The notes: generated by a model from the letters alone, not told the origin. A stretch of DNA of 64,000 bases from Cylindrotheca closterium (GCA_933822405.4 CAKOGP040001112.1:465887-529886); one strand, 5' to 3'. Shown: positions 32,432-44,018, counted from the stretch's first letter. Numbers and translations: made by a program.

Positions 32432-33256
32432 CTACGATGGTATGATAACTGACGTCTTTCCTGTGGAAGACCTGTCTCTCTCGTTTTTGTCAGCTTTGGA
32501 CTCTCGCCTCCGCACGACCTTCGTAGTTTGTCGCCAGAAACAACCGAGGCATATCAGCATCGGTAGAAGGACTGTTGCCAAAGCTGCGAACATGAATTCT
32601 CGAGATAAAACAAATTCCTTCAGGTTTATTGATTTCGCTTCTGGTTGCCTGTCTGATCTTTGGGTTGCTGGCTCTGCGCTTTTATCCACTTTGTCGTCAT
32701 CAGTTTCTTGGTCGGCAGTTGCGTCCGTGATAGGAGTATCGTCGTCGTCAACATTAGTGCAGGACACCACGTTGTTACCAAAGTCGATATAGTCCAGCTC
32801 TACAGCTCCAGTCTCGTTGAATTCAACAAGATTTTCGTATTCTGAAACATACGAATCAAGCAAGACTTCTTGCTGCAGACAATGGAGTTCAGAATCCTCC
32901 GGTATTACTCCCGACAGAACAAAGACAAAACTTCCAGCAAAGGAGACATTGACTCTCACAAACGGCCACTCAAGTTCAGCTGACGATGGCAATTTATCTA
33001 GTTCCAAAGCATAAAAGAAGCGATAAGCTTGCTCGAATTCTGTTTGAAGAAACGACCCGACAGAGTCCTCAACCACATTGTCTACATCATTGTCGTAGTA
33101 GTCTCGGCTTTGTAGAAAGGTGATGTTAAAAGGAAGAATTGGTCGTTTGACAAAGTGTAGCTGAACTACCGAATCTCTTCTTCTTGTAATACTCTCGCCC
33201 GGAAGAGAAGTTCCAAGGGTAGAAAGCAGAGGCAGGAGCACCACCAACATTTTCAT
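32432..33256 (-). CDS. Small type I membrane protein of unknown function
   Basis: The product is 274 aa. It has a signal peptide (MLVVLLPLLSTLGTSLPG) and a luminal/extracellular domain with N-glycosylation sequons (NIT, NVS, NET). An acidic spacer (NVDDDDTPITDATADQETDD) precedes one membrane segment (FMFAALATVLLPMLICLGCFW, about residues 225-246) and a basic cytosolic tail (RQTTKVVRRRESKADKNE). No family is recognised. The start at 33256 is the first ATG of the frame. It is divergent from the cyclase-PDE gene, 305 bp away. Confidence 0.7.
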   Translation of the reverse strand: MKMLVVLLPLLSTLGTSLPGESITRRRDSVVQLHFVKRPILPFNITFLQSRDYYDNDVDNVVEDSVGSFLQTEFEQAYRFFYALELDKLPSSAELEWPFVRVNVSFAGSFVFVLSGVIPEDSELHCLQQEVLLDSYVSEYENLVEFNETGAVELDYIDFGNNVVSCTNVDDDDTPITDATADQETDDDKVDKSAEPATQRSDRQPEAKSINLKEFVLSREFMFAALATVLLPMLICLGCFWRQTTKVVRRRESKADKNERDRSSTGKTSVIIPS

Positions 33257-33561
33257 CGTCGATCAAATGGTGTGATGTGATGGGTTCGTGTCGACACTTT
33301 TGGAAGTTCCTTCCACTTATCAAAAGGCACGTGCCACTTCAACTGCAGAATGTCAAATGCCAGAATTTCATTTGAGGTCGAACTAGTCGAAGTGGAAAAG
33401 CGGTCGGAGGAATCGAAGTATCTTTGTAAAAGATTTAAACAGTCACGAATACAATTCAATATACGCATACGTTGAATTTTTAGCTGCAGTATTTGACTTA
33501 CAGATGTGAGGGAACAAAAAGAAGACAAACGCAAAGCAAATCGGCATCCAATAATTCCAGC
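33257..33561. other. Divergent promoter region
   Basis: The interval separates the small membrane protein gene (minus) from the receptor-like cyclase/PDE gene (plus). No other feature is seen. Confidence 0.55.
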
Positions 33562-36500
33562 ATGAGCCAATCAATAGTTGAATTCCTCGACGAGGAGTGC
33601 CCTCCCATGGAAGATATATTCGGAACCAACGATGCGACAAATCAGCCGAGACGACCTAGAAAGAAGCTAAAACAAATGCTGACATCGGTTCCATTTTTCC
33701 TTCTACTGGGGCACCTTGTCCTCTCGGGTTTGACCATAACATTCATCACGCAAAACGATCGTATTTCGTTCCAATCTCAGGTGAGTGGAGCCATGGGTCG
33801 GTGCTAGGACCCAATGCCACTTTCCCAGAAGCAAATTGTTCTCACATATTTCACTCAAAGTTCAAAAGTTATGCCGATCAATTGTTGGACAGTTTTCGTT
33901 CCAAGTTCCTCGGTGATTTTCTCATCTTGGATGCGCTAAGTATCGAAATAAGCTCGCAAGTTGCTCACGGCAATATGATTTGGCCAATGGTCACAATACC
34001 CGACTTTGCAGAAATCGCTGGGAATGCACGAAAACAGCTAAAAGCCGAAACCTTGGGACTCCTTCCAGTCGTAAAGGGCAACCAACGGGAAGAATGGGAA
34101 CAATATGTCATGCAAAATCATGAATGGATTCGAGAAGCCAAACTATGGGAGAAAAGTAAAGAGGAGTCACCAGCGATGGAGGCTGCAGAACAAGATATTC
34201 CTGGAGCTAGGAGTGAAGGAAATGATAGGGGCCTGCTAGAAGAAGGAAGTCATATCTCATCAAGCAATAATGGGTCTACGCCAGCAAACTTTTCATCAGG
34301 AATATCCAGCAAAATTTTCACACTTTCCAAAGATGGAGAAGCGATTGTCGATGAAGGTTCAGGTCCCTTTACGCCTATTTGGTTGACGTCTCCAGCTCCA
34401 CCAGAGACCAAAAGCATCAACTACAATCTACTTTCGCATCCCACATTTTGGCAGGCAATTGATAGCGCTGTGGATAGTCGTGATGCAGTGCTAAGTATGG
34501 TATTGAATATTGAATCCAAACATGAAGTGGTGACTGGAACTCCAACAAAATATGAGTACGATCCCATTAGTGCCATTTACTACCCGGTTTTCGACAATAA
34601 TTCAGAGGACCGTGAGCTTGTTGGTCTCTTGGTATCAGAGATCGCTTGGACTCACTTTTTCGAAGACGCTCTGCCGAAATCTGCAAAGGGATTAGTTTGT
34701 GTGGTGGAAAATGCGTGTGGCCAGACGTTCAGCTACAAAGTTGACGGAGGATCTGCCACCTTTCTTGGTCGTGGCGATCTACACGATCGATCATTAGATG
34801 ATATGGTGATTACAAAAGGGATCTCCTTCTTCGTCGATGTACCAGGCGATTTTTCAGCTGCACCATTTGACTTCGAGCACTGCCCGTTTGACATCAACGT
34901 CTACCCATCCACTGAACTAAAAGAACAACATGCTTCTCCACTGGAGCTTGTGTTTTGGTCCGCTGTGATCATATTGGCTTTGGTTGGCTTCGCTGTATAC
35001 CAAAGGAAGTACAAAAATACTACAGACAATCAATCGATTGTTATACTGCAAAGAGATTTCGAAGCAGACAAGGGAGAGGCATCATTGGTCGAGAAGGCAA
35101 ATTCAGCCATGCAATCCGCCCTTTATAAATTATCAGGTCGACATGGTATTTCAACAAGCAAGTTCAGGGCCACCACGAAGAAGATGCCATCGCAATTCGA
35201 AGACATGGAGCAAGAAGAAGATTCAATGTCCTATGCGACAGTGATGTTTGCAGAAATTGCTGGGTTCCGCAGATGGAGTGAGGGAAAGGGACAAGAAGAA
35301 AAGGAAGAAATCATCAATTCTATTGTTAACATATTTGGTGCCACTGCAGATCAACACGGCATTGGTCAATTTGAGACTGTTGGTCATTGCTTTGTTGCGA
35401 TTTCGGGAAAGAAGGAAGCAGGAAGTGAACATGCATCGGCAATTGTTCACTTTGCTGCCGAATCTCGAACTAAAATGATGGAACTCTTCAAGAAAATGTC
35501 TGCTCCAGAGCTATCCATGAGATTTGGCTTGAATAGTGGATACCTCCAGACAGAGGATCAGAGGTATCTAGTATTTGGTGACACGGTTGAAACAGGACGG
35601 CATATGTTGAAGAAGGGAAAGCCAAACAAGATTCACGTGTCGGTTGATACTGCCGAATTATTGAATCTAGAAGGCAATTCCAACTGGCTCTCGCCACGCA
35701 GCCATCCTGTGGTCATCAAAGGAATTGGCAGCATGAATTCGTTCTGGATCAAGACGAAGTACTTCCAATCCGAAAATTCTATGGACGTCCTGGATGATAT
35801 GTCAACGGCCACAGGGTCGACAATAGGAACACTAGGAGAAGAAGATCTTTGGGATGAAACAACTCGCGGTAACAGCACCGATCCAAAGCAAAATTTCGAC
35901 GGCCGATTGAAGAAAATTGTTGATCGTAACGTCATGATGCTACTTGGCTATTTGAAAAAGATTCAAGCAAGGCGAATCACAATGCAAAAGCTATCCCCAA
36001 GGATCAACAAAAGGACAGAAGCAGAGATCAACGTTGGGGAAAACATGATTGAAGAGGCCAGGGAACTTGTCATGTTGCCAAACTTTGATTCCAATCTTGC
36101 AGCAAATATGGTCAACAGTGATCTTGTGGTGCTACCAGAAAAAGTTGAAAAGGAACTACGGCTCTACGTCTGGTCCATCGCTTCGAGCTATCATGCAAAT
36201 GAATTCCACAACTTTGAACACGCTACCCATGTTTCCGTATCTATGAACAAGATGCTACAGAAGCTTTCGACCACAAGTGCTGCCGACAAGACTTACATTG
36301 GCTTTGGTGGAAAGCGTTCGACTACAGCAGAGCTTGCCGCCGAGTTGGACAATCGTTCCTTTGGAATTGCTTCCGATCCACTGACAGAGTTTACCTTGAT
36401 GCTTTCATCATTGGTACACGATGTGGATCACGCTGGAATCTCCAACTATCAGCTAATCAAAGAAGAATCTCCGCTGGCGAGTCTATACAAAAACAAAAGC

Positions 36501-37133
36501 GTTGCGGAACAAAACTCGGTGGACATTTCTTGGTGGCTGTTAATGACACCAAACTTTTCATCGTTACGAGAAGCTATTTACTATGATGCCTCTGAGAAGC
36601 GTCGATTCCGTCAGTTGCTGGTCAACTGTGTGGTTGCAACAGACATTATGGATCGAGATATGAAGGTACACAGAGATCGGAGATGGGCCAAAGCTTTCAA
36701 AACATCCAAAACTACCACCAAATTGTTTGAGACGATTAAGTCGAAAGACTTGCAAGCTACTGTAATGATTGAACACATGATCCAAGCAGCAGACGCTGCT
36801 CACACAATGCAGAATTTCCGCACATACTTGAAATGGAACGAACGGCAATTTGAGGAAATGAACAAAGCCTTTCATGATGGTCGAGAAGACATGGATCCAG
36901 CTGGGAATTGGTACAAGTGTGAGCTGGCCTTCTTTGACAAGGTTGTCATTCCACTGGCCAGGCGCCTGAGGGATTGTGGCGCATTTGGCGAGGCTGGGGG
37001 TGAGTACTACAGAAATGCCAAAGAAAATCGAGACATTTGGCAATCGAAGGGAAAGGGTATAGTAAAAAGAATGGTGAAGAGCTACGCTCAGAAAGTGGCT
37101 GCTGCGCAGGAAGATACGATTGTCTTTTCCTAG
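33562..37133 (+). CDS. Membrane receptor-like protein: degenerate class III cyclase domain plus cyclic-nucleotide phosphodiesterase
   Basis: Two exons (33562-33780 and 33861-37133) with an 80-bp phase-0 intron (GTGAGT to CAAAG) give 1163 aa; the junction reads RISFQSQ-FKSYADQLLDSF. A membrane segment at about 39-63 and another at 432-453 flank an extracellular sensor-like domain (NMIWPMVTIPDFAEIAG). A class III nucleotide-cyclase fold follows (about 530-706), but key residues differ: the first metal Asp is Glu (FAEIAGF), the second is His (ETVGHCFVAI), and the usual DTVNTAARM is DTVETGRHM. A PDEase_I domain (about 845-1090) keeps the metal-binding set HNFEHA, HDVDHAG and AADAAH. Established family knowledge says these residues support PDE catalysis. 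Inference: a ligand-regulated phosphodiesterase with a non-catalytic cyclase domain. Confidence 0.85.
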
Positions 37134-37550
37134 GCAGTACCGGTACAGGTATCATACTGAGGGTGTGAAAAGAAAATGACAACGCGATAATGCTAAAGCT
37201 GTTTTCTGCTAAAATGCATTGCTTACTCATACTACTATTGTGAATAATCCAGCATTATTGTTATATTCTCCTTTTGCATTCCGTTTGTGCCATTCATACC
37301 AGGTACAGTACAGTAGCAGGTACCAGTGCTGTGCTATTCAGTACGGTACTGTATATTTTCAATTTTGATCACTCGGAATCAAGCCACGACTTGGAGCACC
37401 TCTGTGACTGACTGATCTCGGCTGGCGCGCCGAAACCGGATCGGTCAAATTCCGTGTTGATTTTGGCTTACGGGAAAAAAAAGAGATGGCCATATTTTCT
37501 TCCGACATAACTCAAAATCCACTATTTACTTTGGATTGCCAAATCACACC
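37134..37550. other. Intergenic with GTAC-rich palindromic clusters
   Basis: The 417-bp interval between the PDE gene and the first TULIP-PqiA gene includes clusters at about 37134-37155 and 37300-37351 made of overlapping GGTAC, CAGTAC and TACTGTA units. It must contain the promoter of the downstream gene. No coding frame is supported. Confidence 0.6.
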
Positions 37551-40500
37551 ATGAAACGAATTTTGGCTACACTCCTCTGCATACAGACAGTCTTTGCTGG
37601 AGACTTTGATAGATTTAATTCGCTCTTTAAGGATGCGTCGATCAACATCTCTGATGACTTTACCTTGACACAGAAAGTCTTGTTGACAACCCTGAAGCTA
37701 TACATAAGAAACATCCGATGCTATAGTATATCAGTCGAGGACATTTCCGTGAAACACGATGAGAAAAGCAAGCAGCAGATCGATGTCTTGGTGGATGTTT
37801 CCGATCTCGATCTTCGCTGTGACGTTGACTACCAATACGAATACGGATTCTTACACGGAACCGGAGTTGCAGTCGTATTGACGGACAACAACTCCTTCTC
37901 GTCGACGTTAACCTTTCAATCCCAAAATTTCGATGAATTTCCACCCGGTGAATCATCAGCTGCTGCTTGTAACGCAAATATTCAAATCACAAGTATCGAC
38001 TTTGTCGGCGATTTCATTTCCAACGTTATCGAAGTCGCTGAAGGTATGATCAAGGGCCTCATCGAAGACGAAATCGAAAAGGTGGCATGTCAAGAGCTAG
38101 GCTCATTAGGAACATCATTTGTTGGAGATATGCTGGGACTCGCTGGAGATATGCTAGATCAATACAAGGGTGACTTGGGTCCATCCGTCAATGATCCACT
38201 GCACCTCGAGAATACATTGTCCCTGCCTGAAGGCTTTGCTGGTTTCAACCTACAAAACAGCGATACCGTTGTTGGAAAATTCTTCAACCAAGCCATCCAA
38301 CAAGCTGCGAACCTTTTGGGTGCGACGGTCCCGGATCCCAGTGGTCCCAACGCTAGTCGACTCGATTTGGCCATTAATGTGTTGATGCGATCCAACTTTT
38401 TGGATGGAAACCGAGCGCTCTTTGTTGACATGAGTAAGCTACCTATGGATGCGGTTCTCTTCAAAGGGCACGATCAAATTACGGAAACGACGATTACTCT
38501 CAACTCGGTTCGATTGCTTGGTCTCGATACCTTGGACCGATTCAACTCTTTGGAAACCATCGGCAAGTACACCCTTCAGAATTCCTTGAATTGGAAGAGT
38601 CTGCGAGTGGAGTTTGATGTCACGGTGGATATTCTACCATCCACAAGAGAGGACGCCATCCTTCAAGACTCTACTTCGAAAGGAATCAGTGAAAGAATCA
38701 GCATCGATTTTGGGGCCGACAACATTGAAGTTATCGCGTCGCTATTGGCGGTCATTGATGAAGAGAAATTGGGTTCTATGGAAATTGGTCCACTACTGAC
38801 GCAAGACAACCTGTTGCCATGTGCCCAATCCCTTGTCCATAAACTTGAGCTTTCTGGTATGCATGTCGATCCACTTGTCATGAGAGTGCCGACATTGAAC
38901 GGATTTGTGTCACCTGGTCTTGACCGACTTGTCACCAGTTCGGTGGAAGCTGCCTTTGCCATGTACATGGGGGTTCTGCAAAAAGCCATTCCAAACATTT
39001 TCCAAACCAGTGTTCGCGACTTTATCAACAATGACCTTCTTTCCTCAAACATTTTCTCGCAAAACGGATCCCCATGTCCTGAACCCAAGGATGTCAGTGG
39101 ATTCGTTGACTTCCGAGATCTATTTCTGCAACCATGGATCGCAAAAAGTAAGGGTGGAAGTGGTACCATGCCATATGGTGATATTGCCTACACCCTGAAG
39201 GGACTCCTTGACGAAGAACTCTTGGGAACTGATGCAAATGGACTACTCGAGCTGAACTCATTCATTCGACCAGCTACGGAGGCACAGTCTGGAACTGTTG
39301 GAACACTCAATCTGCTGTCGGATTCAGTGTCGGTTGTCAAGACGAAATTTGCGAATTCATACATTCATTCTTTTGTGGACCGTTTTGAAGTTGGCCTTTC
39401 GGGTGTTCGCATCAACAATTTGGATACGCTTGTACCACCTATTCAGCTCCTTGAAACAACGACATCACCACACACTCTGGAAAACAGCCTCAATATTGGT
39501 CCAGTCTCAAATCGGCCACTTAATTTGACTACAGGCTTTCGCTTTGTGGTAGAAGGAGAGAATTCACCATTGAGTATGGCCCATGACATCGAGTTGGGAA
39601 TCTCCTTGACTTCGGCAAAAATTGAGGCAGACATCCTTGCCACAATTGACGCGAATGGCTTTCTTCACTTTCCTCTTCAAAACATTTTGGTCCCAGAGTG
39701 CTGGTTGGCTCTGATTCCAGCCCCAACCGCAGTAGGATCTGGTGTTGGTGTTGGTTTGTCGGTCAATGACGTTGTTATGGCTTTTGATACATTTGACATT
39801 GGAGTCAATATCATTTCAACTACAAGCCTAGGAATGGGTGCCTTTACAGACTTGCTTGATATCATCAAGGATTACCGAGGCCTCGAAATCCTGAAAGATC
39901 GCATTGGTGGATTCGTGGCGCAAATCTTGGACGAAGACAACATCCAAACGCAAATTGATCGAGCCTTGGTTGATGCTCCAAGACTTTGTCCCCACAGTCC
40001 CCAGTATGAAAGCGACTTCAAGGCTGATGGATCGACTTCTCTAACTTTCCCAAATCTCACACCAGAAATCGTTGACTCGCTGTTCTTTGCAGCTTCCTTT
40101 GTGGCTGAGATTGGTTTTGTGGCATTCTTGGAGGATCAGTCTCTGAGAGATTGGGGAACCACTTCAGCACTGTCAGCTCAAGAGAGAGTTGAAACACCAA
40201 ACTCATTGTTGAACTTGACCAATACTGAGGGCAGCCTTGGAAATCTTGTTGACTTGGCTCTATCCGAAGCAAGCAGCTACCTTGGAGGTACCGTGGGAGA
40301 GTCTCGCGACGACCTTCGCGTCAACGAGTTGATCAGAGACTGGGTCCTTGATGGAGCATCTGACTACACGATTGAATTTAATGAATCTTTTGAGCTTCCC
40401 GGTGTCAAGCTTGAGATCATTTCACTGACCTTTGCTGGAATCGACTCTTTCACAAGCTTCTCTATTTTGGACATCATTGGGCCCCAGACAATTTTGAACA

Positions 40501-43500
40501 CAATGGACATGAAAGAGCTGTCCTTGACGTTTGAAGTACGAGCTATCGATACGACGACAAGAGCTACCATGCAAAACTTTAAGATCTCTTTGGCCTTGGA
40601 GAACATTAGAGCGGAAGTCCCGATTTTTGTTGCAATCAATCGAGACGACTTGGCGTCGATACCACTCAGCACACTCATGCAAATGGAAAACATGTATTCA
40701 TGCATCCTCAGCAAGGTGCAATCAATTGAAATGACACAAATGAATGTGACCTTTGATGCTTTTAAGAGGCCGAAAATTGAAGGTCTATTGTCAGATTCAA
40801 ACAAGATTCTCCAACAGTTCACTGATGAGCTCCTAACGCGCTTTGGAAACACAATCCAGTCAGCACTTCCAATGGCAATTGACCATACCCTTCGTCCTCT
40901 GCTCAATGGTTTGGCAGAAGTTTACCTGGAAGGAATTGAATGCAAGCAAAACCAGATTGCTGAAAGTATTTCAGGCTTCGTTGACTTTAGGAAGCTGTTC
41001 TTGCCCACAGCGACTGCTCGCTCATACGGTGCTGCTGAAGAATCGCAATATGGAGACCTCTTCCCTTGGCTGTTTGGAATCTTTCAAGATCTAGTTTCCG
41101 ACGTTGATGCGAACACTGGCCTTTCTGGAGTGAACAGGGGTATCGTTTCGGGACTCCTCAAGTCCTATTCTGGTTCCCCTACCAGTCTCATTTATCCTGG
41201 TGATCTGTACAACGGCGGTTCTAGGGTTAGGGTAGGTGGTTTAGATGCGACCATCCAGCTCAAAGCGAGCGAAGCTCGCATTGAGAACCTTGATACATTG
41301 GGATCTCCAATTTCTATCCTTGAACCAGTTATGGACGAACCTTATGAGTTGAACAACACAGCTACTTTAGGCACCAGCGATAGGCCACTGAGATTTGCGA
41401 TGAGACTGTTGGTATCGATGATCGGAGATGATAAGATGCAATTGAGTAATGATGTTGAGATCAGCCTCGATTTGAATTCGGTCACTATTGTATTACATGC
41501 AATGTTGAAGATGCTGGAGAGCCGACTATTCAACTTCCCATTAGGGGATGCGCTCGATTACAACTGTTGGTTAGCAACGATCCCGGCGCCGAAACTCGAT
41601 TCATATGGACTCAGAGATGATGCATCACTTCCTACTGCAGAGTTAAAGGAAATCCTTGCTGCGGTTGCAAGCATGAATCTTAATGTGTCGTGTGTCTCAT
41701 GTACAAGTCCAAGAATGTCTGAGTTGTCTGGTTTGCTCTCGACAAAAGAGGCACAGGATGACATGACTGCGACTGCAAACGACATTCTTTCATATGCCAA
41801 AGAGCTTGCGGACGATGGCTTTATGCAGATTCAAATTGACCGTCTCCTCAACGATGCGGCAAGAGCATGCCCACATAGTCCGAGCTATGAAGCAAATGCT
41901 GACACCGTTGAGTACAAATCTCTTGGTACAAAATCACATGAGTTTTCTATCGCATTCCTTCTAATGCTGACAGCACTGGCAGGATCAATTATCCTCGCTT
42001 TCTTTCTGCTCGCACTTGTCATCAGGTGTTTTGTCCGTCGTCGTCATAATCGATGGCTCAAATCATTGCCACCAAACCAAGTCAGCCGACTTGCCCGTGA
42101 TCAAGATGAGGAAAAGCAAGAAGCAGCAAGATTGAATGCTTCAACAACACCCATGTACAGGAGTTCTGAGATCCCTCTATTTGTTCGACTTGCAATGCCT
42201 CTCATCATCATTGGAAACATTGGATTCTTCATGAGTGGACATTTGAGTCTTGGAGCAACAGTCAACATCGAGGGTGAACTTGCAGGACAGAAGATAAGCG
42301 TTGGCAATTTTTTTGAATTCTCTATGGCCAAGTCCACTGTCGACATTTGGAATGCAGGAGGCAAAGAGTTGGCTATTCTGATCTTGGTTTTCTCTGGTAT
42401 CTGGCCATACACAAAGCAACTTATCACATTGGTTTTGTGGTTTTTGCCTCCATCACGATGCTCCGTTGCTCGGCGGGAATCCATCTTTTTGTGGCTAGAT
42501 TGTCTTGGAAAGTGGTCGATGATTGATATTTTTGTCCTTGTGATCAGTATCGCAGCATTCAGAATTTCTATCGCAAGTCCAAGTGTCGGTTTCCTTCCCA
42601 AAGAGTTCTACTCGCTTGATTTGTTGGTTGTCCCCCTCTGGGGTCTTTACGCCAACATGATTGCCCAATTGATCTCGCAGGTCAGCTCGCACTACATCAT
42701 TCATTATCACCGACAGATTGTAAAGGCAGCCGAATCCAGAATCGAACAAGAAGAAGCACCCCTGAAGATCAATGCCACTTGTTCCACTGATGATGATTCT
42801 GCAACAGGTTATCCAAAGGAAGTGAACAAGATTGCGCCACATCAACACCGCTTTGGTCGCCCTCACCGAGGCGAAACAGACAAGTTGGTCGTCAAGCCAT
42901 GGGTCAACAAAGCGCTCCTCTTCTGCAGCATTTGCCTCTTCGCTACTGTTGCCTACGGCAGTGTTGCAACATCCTTCTCTCTTGAAATTCTTGGAATCAT
43001 TGGAGTTGCCGTCGAATCAGGACAGAACTTTGCCGATGCCAAGACTCCACACAGCGTCTTGACGGTTGTGCAGTTGCTTTTTGAAGAAGCTAGCTTTTTG
43101 GACACTGCGAGTGATTACATTGGACTTGGGACATTGTCCCTTCTGTTTGTCTTCACAGTGCTTGTTGTTCCACTTCTTCAATCACTTGCCTTGCTACGAC
43201 AATGGTACAAGCCATCTACTGGAGATGAGAAAGTCAAGATGTCGATCATCATTGAGATTCTTCAAGCATGGCAGTATGCCGAGGTCTACCTTATCGCTAT
43301 TTTTGTTGCCAGCTGGCAACTTGGACCTATCTCCGAATTCATGATCAATTCATATTGTGAATCGCTAAAGGAAAGCTTGGGAGAGCTAGTGTACTACGGT
43401 ATACTGAAAGCCGAAGATGCACAATGTTTCAGTGTCGAGTCTACAATTGAAGGAGGATCTTATATTCTGGCCCTCGGTGCCGTTTTGCTTGCCATTACGA

Positions 43501-43907
43501 CATCATTTGTCAACAAAGCCATCATTCAATACTTCCGCGACGTCAAGAAGGAAGAAAACATTCAAAAGGGAGATGCTTGGGAATCTGACAGCGACGCCGA
43601 AAGTGGCGAACTCAAGGCCCCCAAAAGCCGAATCCAGCCTGTCCCAGTTCTTTTCACCGACTCCTTCCGCTGGCTAATGATGCGGGATGACCATCGCGGT
43701 TGCAGCAACAGCTTTGTTTCGGCATTTGGAAAATTCAGCACGTCTTCTACTAGAGACGGGTCATCCGCCGCACCAGAGACTTCTCCCATGATGGAAAATG
43801 TGGAAGGTGCCAATGACCAACAACAACAAGTTTCAGTGGAACATTTCGAAGACGAATCGGGATGGTCCTCTGCGGACGAGGAGTCCACCCAAAATGCCAC
43901 ACCATAG
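37551..43907 (+). CDS. TULIP(BPI-like)-PqiA/LetA fusion membrane protein, copy 1
   Basis: An intronless gene of 2118 aa; the ATG at 37551 starts a signal peptide (MKRILATLLCIQTVFAG). Residues about 20-200 match the BPI/LBP N-domain pattern, with a C-x39-C pair (C-NANIQ...EKVA-C) at the spacing of the BPI disulfide. The non-cytosolic region contains two long modules, each ending in (E/N)CWLA-IPAP (about 717 and 1338), then QIDR-L-DA-R-CPHSP. A membrane segment follows at about 1466-1490. The C-terminal half carries two PqiA/LetA-like membrane domains: about 1543-1723 (FSGIWPYTKQLITL, GKWSMIDIFVLVISIAAF, VVPLWGLYANMIAQL) and about 1781-1996 (IIEILQAWQYAEVYLIAIFV). The cytosolic tail is acidic. 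Bacterial homologues move lipids with MCE proteins; lipid transport here is inference. The zinc-ribbon cysteines of bacterial LetA are not seen. Confidence 0.75.
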   Translation: MKRILATLLCIQTVFAGDFDRFNSLFKDASINISDDFTLTQKVLLTTLKLYIRNIRCYSISVEDISVKHDEKSKQQIDVLVDVSDLDLRCDVDYQYEYGFLHGTGVAVVLTDNNSFSSTLTFQSQNFDEFPPGESSAAACNANIQITSIDFVGDFISNVIEVAEGMIKGLIEDEIEKVACQELGSLGTSFVGDMLGLAGDMLDQYKGDLGPSVNDPLHLENTLSLPEGFAGFNLQNSDTVVGKFFNQAIQQAANLLGATVPDPSGPNASRLDLAINVLMRSNFLDGNRALFVDMSKLPMDAVLFKGHDQITETTITLNSVRLLGLDTLDRFNSLETIGKYTLQNSLNWKSLRVEFDVTVDILPSTREDAILQDSTSKGISERISIDFGADNIEVIASLLAVIDEEKLGSMEIGPLLTQDNLLPCAQSLVHKLELSGMHVDPLVMRVPTLNGFVSPGLDRLVTSSVEAAFAMYMGVLQKAIPNIFQTSVRDFINNDLLSSNIFSQNGSPCPEPKDVSGFVDFRDLFLQPWIAKSKGGSGTMPYGDIAYTLKGLLDEELLGTDANGLLELNSFIRPATEAQSGTVGTLNLLSDSVSVVKTKFANSYIHSFVDRFEVGLSGVRINNLDTLVPPIQLLETTTSPHTLENSLNIGPVSNRPLNLTTGFRFVVEGENSPLSMAHDIELGISLTSAKIEADILATIDANGFLHFPLQNILVPECWLALIPAPTAVGSGVGVGLSVNDVVMAFDTFDIGVNIISTTSLGMGAFTDLLDIIKDYRGLEILKDRIGGFVAQILDEDNIQTQIDRALVDAPRLCPHSPQYESDFKADGSTSLTFPNLTPEIVDSLFFAASFVAEIGFVAFLEDQSLRDWGTTSALSAQERVETPNSLLNLTNTEGSLGNLVDLALSEASSYLGGTVGESRDDLRVNELIRDWVLDGASDYTIEFNESFELPGVKLEIISLTFAGIDSFTSFSILDIIGPQTILNTMDMKELSLTFEVRAIDTTTRATMQNFKISLALENIRAEVPIFVAINRDDLASIPLSTLMQMENMYSCILSKVQSIEMTQMNVTFDAFKRPKIEGLLSDSNKILQQFTDELLTRFGNTIQSALPMAIDHTLRPLLNGLAEVYLEGIECKQNQIAESISGFVDFRKLFLPTATARSYGAAEESQYGDLFPWLFGIFQDLVSDVDANTGLSGVNRGIVSGLLKSYSGSPTSLIYPGDLYNGGSRVRVGGLDATIQLKASEARIENLDTLGSPISILEPVMDEPYELNNTATLGTSDRPLRFAMRLLVSMIGDDKMQLSNDVEISLDLNSVTIVLHAMLKMLESRLFNFPLGDALDYNCWLATIPAPKLDSYGLRDDASLPTAELKEILAAVASMNLNVSCVSCTSPRMSELSGLLSTKEAQDDMTATANDILSYAKELADDGFMQIQIDRLLNDAARACPHSPSYEANADTVEYKSLGTKSHEFSIAFLLMLTALAGSIILAFFLLALVIRCFVRRRHNRWLKSLPPNQVSRLARDQDEEKQEAARLNASTTPMYRSSEIPLFVRLAMPLIIIGNIGFFMSGHLSLGATVNIEGELAGQKISVGNFFEFSMAKSTVDIWNAGGKELAILILVFSGIWPYTKQLITLVLWFLPPSRCSVARRESIFLWLDCLGKWSMIDIFVLVISIAAFRISIASPSVGFLPKEFYSLDLLVVPLWGLYANMIAQLISQVSSHYIIHYHRQIVKAAESRIEQEEAPLKINATCSTDDDSATGYPKEVNKIAPHQHRFGRPHRGETDKLVVKPWVNKALLFCSICLFATVAYGSVATSFSLEILGIIGVAVESGQNFADAKTPHSVLTVVQLLFEEASFLDTASDYIGLGTLSLLFVFTVLVVPLLQSLALLRQWYKPSTGDEKVKMSIIIEILQAWQYAEVYLIAIFVASWQLGPISEFMINSYCESLKESLGELVYYGILKAEDAQCFSVESTIEGGSYILALGAVLLAITTSFVNKAIIQYFRDVKKEENIQKGDAWESDSDAESGELKAPKSRIQPVPVLFTDSFRWLMMRDDHRGCSNSFVSAFGKFSTSSTRDGSSAAPETSPMMENVEGANDQQQQVSVEHFEDESGWSSADEESTQNATP

Positions 43908-44018
43908 TGGTGTGCGCACTTGCGACAAACCCTTTTTTTAAAAACCAAACCATGATATAGACTATTCACCCAATAGACCATAAATGTATTAATATACTGT
44001 ACTTTTGAACTCATTCAA

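Noticed and set aside
33801..33860. Starting the cyclase-PDE protein at the GTG at 33801
   Set aside because: Non-ATG start that would drop the first membrane segment. The intron 33781-33860 joins both frames in phase and gives a family-like sequence.
35220..35760. Active guanylate/adenylate cyclase
   Set aside because: Both metal aspartates and the Asn/Arg pair are substituted in the visible sequence.
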